Assembly: GCA_902984215.1 (NCBI GenBank)
Contig: CADWAF010000209.1
Coordinates: forward strand, 1 to 19,598
DNA from: Willaertia magna
Taxonomy: Eukaryota; Heterolobosea; Eutetramitea; Acrasida; Naegleriidae
Length of the DNA stretch: 19,598 bases
Direction of reading: 5' to 3'
In this document: positions 18,400 through 19,598 of the stretch, one piece after another
Numbering within the stretch: the stretch's first letter is position 1
Layout: each line of letters opens with the position of its first letter
Notes under the pieces: generated by a model
Told to the model about the DNA's origin: nothing
The model's input: the letters and a program-made list of their open reading frames with translations, nothing else
The model's database searches: none
Made by a program: the position numbers and the translations under genes

Positions 18400-18750
18400 T
18401 TGACCAATTCCGCATAAACCAGCGGTACAGAAATAAATTATACCTAATATTGGGGAATCTAGGTAGAAACGGTGGAGACTATGGAGTTATTAATGATTAA
18501 TTGAAGAGGTAAGACGAACGTTCAATAATTTAGAAAGAGGTTAATACTTACCCAAAAAATCCAAAACAACACCCTAACCATAAAATGTATGCCTATTGTT
18601 GTAATTCATTGTTGGTGTTAATGATATGAATTATTGTCAAATGAATTTTTAAATGGAAAAAGTTCAACAAAATTTTGATTGAAATTTGAGTGTCAACAAA
18701 TTGTGTGACACAATAGTAATACTTACTGTTGCACTATCTTTAACTGCCAT
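18400..18750 (-). CDS. TM2-domain protein, exons 1-3 (N-terminal part)
   Basis: Exon 1 is 18750-18727 (ATG, MAVKDSAT), exon 2 is 18592-18552 (AYILWLGCCFGFFG) and exon 3 is 18478-18400 (LHRFYLDSPILG, then IIYFCTAGLCGIGQ). Introns of 134 and 73 nt both start GTAAGT and end AG, and the phases agree (0 and 2). Together these give the TM2 signature: first helix, HRFYL loop, second helix, and GIGQ just before the expected IDLxLIP. That ending is absent here. After the donor GTAAGT at 18399 only 17 nt remain before repeat X, with no acceptor before the glucosidase sequence. The ending lies at 13851-13531. With that exon the whole CDS is 465 nt (154 aa). None of these exons is long enough to stand out as an ORF; they were found by splice sites and family pattern. 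Confidence 0.85.
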
Positions 18751-18917
18751 TTTTTTGCTGAACGGTTTTATTGTTTTTATGCTGTGATGTGACTGCTTTT
18801 ATTTGTTTTGGGAAGTGGTTTGGTTCTTTTCTAATTCCACTTCAGAAATCGACTACCAATTACTTTCTACAAAATTTGCAAAATATACAAAATACTTTAT
18901 CGTTAGTTTGAAAACGA

Positions 18918-18992
18918 GCGTCTTTGGTCTAATGGTAGGGCGCCTGGTTTATCGGGAATCAGGAGATAGGGGTTCGAGTCCCCTAGGATGCA
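18918..18992 (+). tRNA. tRNA with 11-nt anticodon loop, identity unclear
   Basis: A 75-nt cloverleaf. Acceptor GCGTCTT pairs with AGGATGC (two wobble pairs). D-stem GTCT pairs with GGGC around a loop containing GG. T-arm AGGGG-TTCGAGT-CCCCT is perfect, and the discriminator is A. The A box (TGGTCTAATGG) and B box (GGTTCGAGTCC) are good, and a T6 terminator follows at about 19011. The anticodon arm is odd. CCTGG pairs with TCAGG, leaving TTTATCGGGAA (11 nt) instead of 7. A 7-bp stem with loop TATCGGG is also possible, but then position 33 is A, not U. Removing a 4-nt insert (ATCG or TATC) would leave a Pro-type loop (TGG or GGG). I cannot assign the amino acid; it could be a micro-intron tRNA or a decayed copy. 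Confidence 0.75.
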
Positions 18993-19010
18993 ACCTTTGT
19001 GAATAGATAG

Positions 19011-19016
19011 TTTTTT
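19011..19016 (+). terminator. RNA polymerase III T-run terminator
   Basis: TTTTTT lies about 19 nt past the tRNA discriminator base, the expected signal for pol III release. Confidence 0.65.
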
Positions 19017-19098
19017 GGGCAAAAAAAGTTATTTGATATTGAATGATTGAATAGGTAAACACTTCGCCGAAATTGTTGAAGTATTTTTTTTTAATAAA

Positions 19099-19119
19099 AT
19101 AAAAACAATTTGTTTTTAT
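19099..19119. repeat. 9-bp inverted repeat
   Basis: ATAAAAACA at 19099-19107, spacer ATT, TGTTTTTAT at 19111-19119. A short hairpin in AT-rich DNA; no function is assigned. Confidence 0.5.
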
Positions 19120-19158
19120 AAACGAAATGTTTTAATAAAAACAAAAAATAAAAACAAT

Positions 19159-19208
19159 TTTTAAAACAAAAATAAAATACTATATATTTATTAATTTTTG
19201 TTTTAAAA
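19159..19208. repeat. 15-bp perfect inverted repeat, 20-nt loop
   Basis: TTTTAAAACAAAAAT at 19159-19173 pairs with ATTTTTGTTTTAAAA at 19194-19208. It may be chance in such biased sequence, a cruciform, or the remnant of a small mobile element; no coding capacity is associated. Confidence 0.5.
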
Positions 19209-19468
19209 TTAATTATAAATTTCTTCATCCCTTAGTTCTTGCACTTTTTTAAGTTTTAAATAAAATTATTCAACTATTAAGCAAGCTCATACACAACTTT
19301 ACAAAAAATAAAAACAGAAAAAAAAAATAAAAACAAAAATAAAAAATAAAAATAAAAATTTTTTTACTGACATAAAAACAAATTAACACTAATTCAGTCT
19401 CTTTAGAAATTTCCATTTTTCATTTTAAAAAAAAGAATTCAGAGAAATAATATTAAACTATAGAAGTT

Positions 19469-19598
19469 TTATTGGTTTTTTAAGGTATTTTGTGTGCCCA
19501 AAGCCATTATTTGTAAAAGGAAATCAGCCACAGCATTTGAAGGTTGATAAACTAAACCAGGCATTAAGGTATTAAGTATTGTCAATTTATCATAAGAC
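19469..19598 (-). CDS. orphan C-terminal coding piece, most likely the true end of paralogue 2
   Basis: An open frame enters from the window edge and reads SYDKLTIL, then NTLMPGLVYQPSNAVADF, then a Leu/Ile-rich stretch ending LGTQNTLKNQ and a TAA at 19471-19469. The first eight residues and their DNA are identical to the end of the paralogue-2 frame at 13887-13910, in the same phase. Placing this piece after 13911 therefore extends paralogue 2 by 34 residues and replaces its suspicious DLFNC ending. It has no similarity to the C-terminus of paralogue 1. It is too short to identify alone. Confidence 0.7.
   Translation of the reverse strand, partial: SYDKLTILNTLMPGLVYQPSNAVADFLLQIMALGTQNTLKNQ
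19574..19598. repeat. 25-nt exact repeat Y, copy 2 (window end)
   Basis: Identical to 13886-13910. The match runs to the very last base of the window, as expected when a contig ends in an unresolved overlap with another block. Confidence 0.95.

Larger units (their letters stand above)
18993..19468. other. very AT-rich intergenic stretch
   Basis: After the tRNA and its T-run this 476-nt region is almost all A and T, with A-rich low complexity (AAAATAAAAAC-type words, densest at about 19310-19370). It contains two inverted repeats. No gene is seen in either strand. Confidence 0.7.

Noticed and set aside
18541..18600. MVRVLFWIFW read as the signal-peptide exon of the glucosidase
   Set aside because: This ATG frame gives an immediate stop after splicing and there is no acceptor leading into the glucosidase. 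The same bases read one frame over are exon 2 of the TM2 gene.
18803..19006. 67-aa plus-strand ORF
   Set aside because: It runs through the tRNA gene and shows no protein pattern.
1..19598. Bacterial or viral origin, CRISPR arrays or operons
   Set aside because: Spliced genes with GT-AG introns, a pol III tRNA with A and B boxes, and eukaryote-only families argue for nuclear DNA. No regularly spaced repeats are present.

Overview
The window is AT-rich nuclear DNA from a free-living, probably flagellated protist. Evidence: short GT-AG introns (about 43 to 134 nt) interrupt conserved genes, intergenic gaps are small, and Asn/Gln/Ser homopolymers are common. There is a tRNA with pol III boxes, and a large coiled-coil protein resembling the cilium-associated CCDC162 family. 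A Naegleria-like heterolobosean or a flagellated amoebozoan would fit; I cannot fix the species.

Layout as given: (1) 11-4130, minus strand, a complete five-exon ATP-dependent 5-oxoprolinase of about 1307 aa. (2) 4671-5915, plus strand, a putative transcription-factor-like protein (paralogue 1). (3) 5964-12728, minus, an intronless CCDC162-like protein of 2254 aa. (4) 12789-13376, minus, an LZIC orthologue. (5) 13531-13851, minus, the C-terminal exon of a TM2-domain membrane protein. (6) 13868-15472, minus, paralogue 2 of the transcription-factor-like protein. (7) 16076-18356, minus, a GH65-type glucosidase like PGGHG/ATHL1, missing its 5' end. (8) 18400-18750, minus, the first three exons of the TM2 protein. 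(9) 18918-18992, plus, a tRNA with an 11-nt anticodon loop. (10) 19469-19598, minus, an orphan C-terminal coding piece.

The most important observation is that the right third appears to be in the wrong order. A 26-nt exact repeat (13862-13887 = 18357-18382) and an abutting 25-nt exact repeat (13886-13910 = 19574-19598, ending on the last base of the window) mark the joints. If the blocks are reordered as 1-13887, 18383-19598, 13911-18356, two broken genes heal at once. The TM2 gene becomes a contiguous four-exon gene with a 53-nt last intron and an intact TM2 domain. Paralogue 2 loses an odd five-residue ending and gains a 34-residue in-frame C-terminus. The glucosidase then runs off the end of the contig. 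This looks like mis-ordered assembly unitigs, not a mobile element, although a real rearrangement cannot be excluded from sequence alone.

The genes are a mixed housekeeping set with no operon logic: glutathione-cycle metabolism, a glycosidase, a probable cilium-associated protein, an ICAT-domain protein, a small membrane protein and two related regulators. The clearest candidate for something undescribed is the paired regulator family, with its conserved Cys-bearing core, basic tract and GRSExFWxRSK motif. Upstream of both copies lie exact GGTGCACTTT-type elements.
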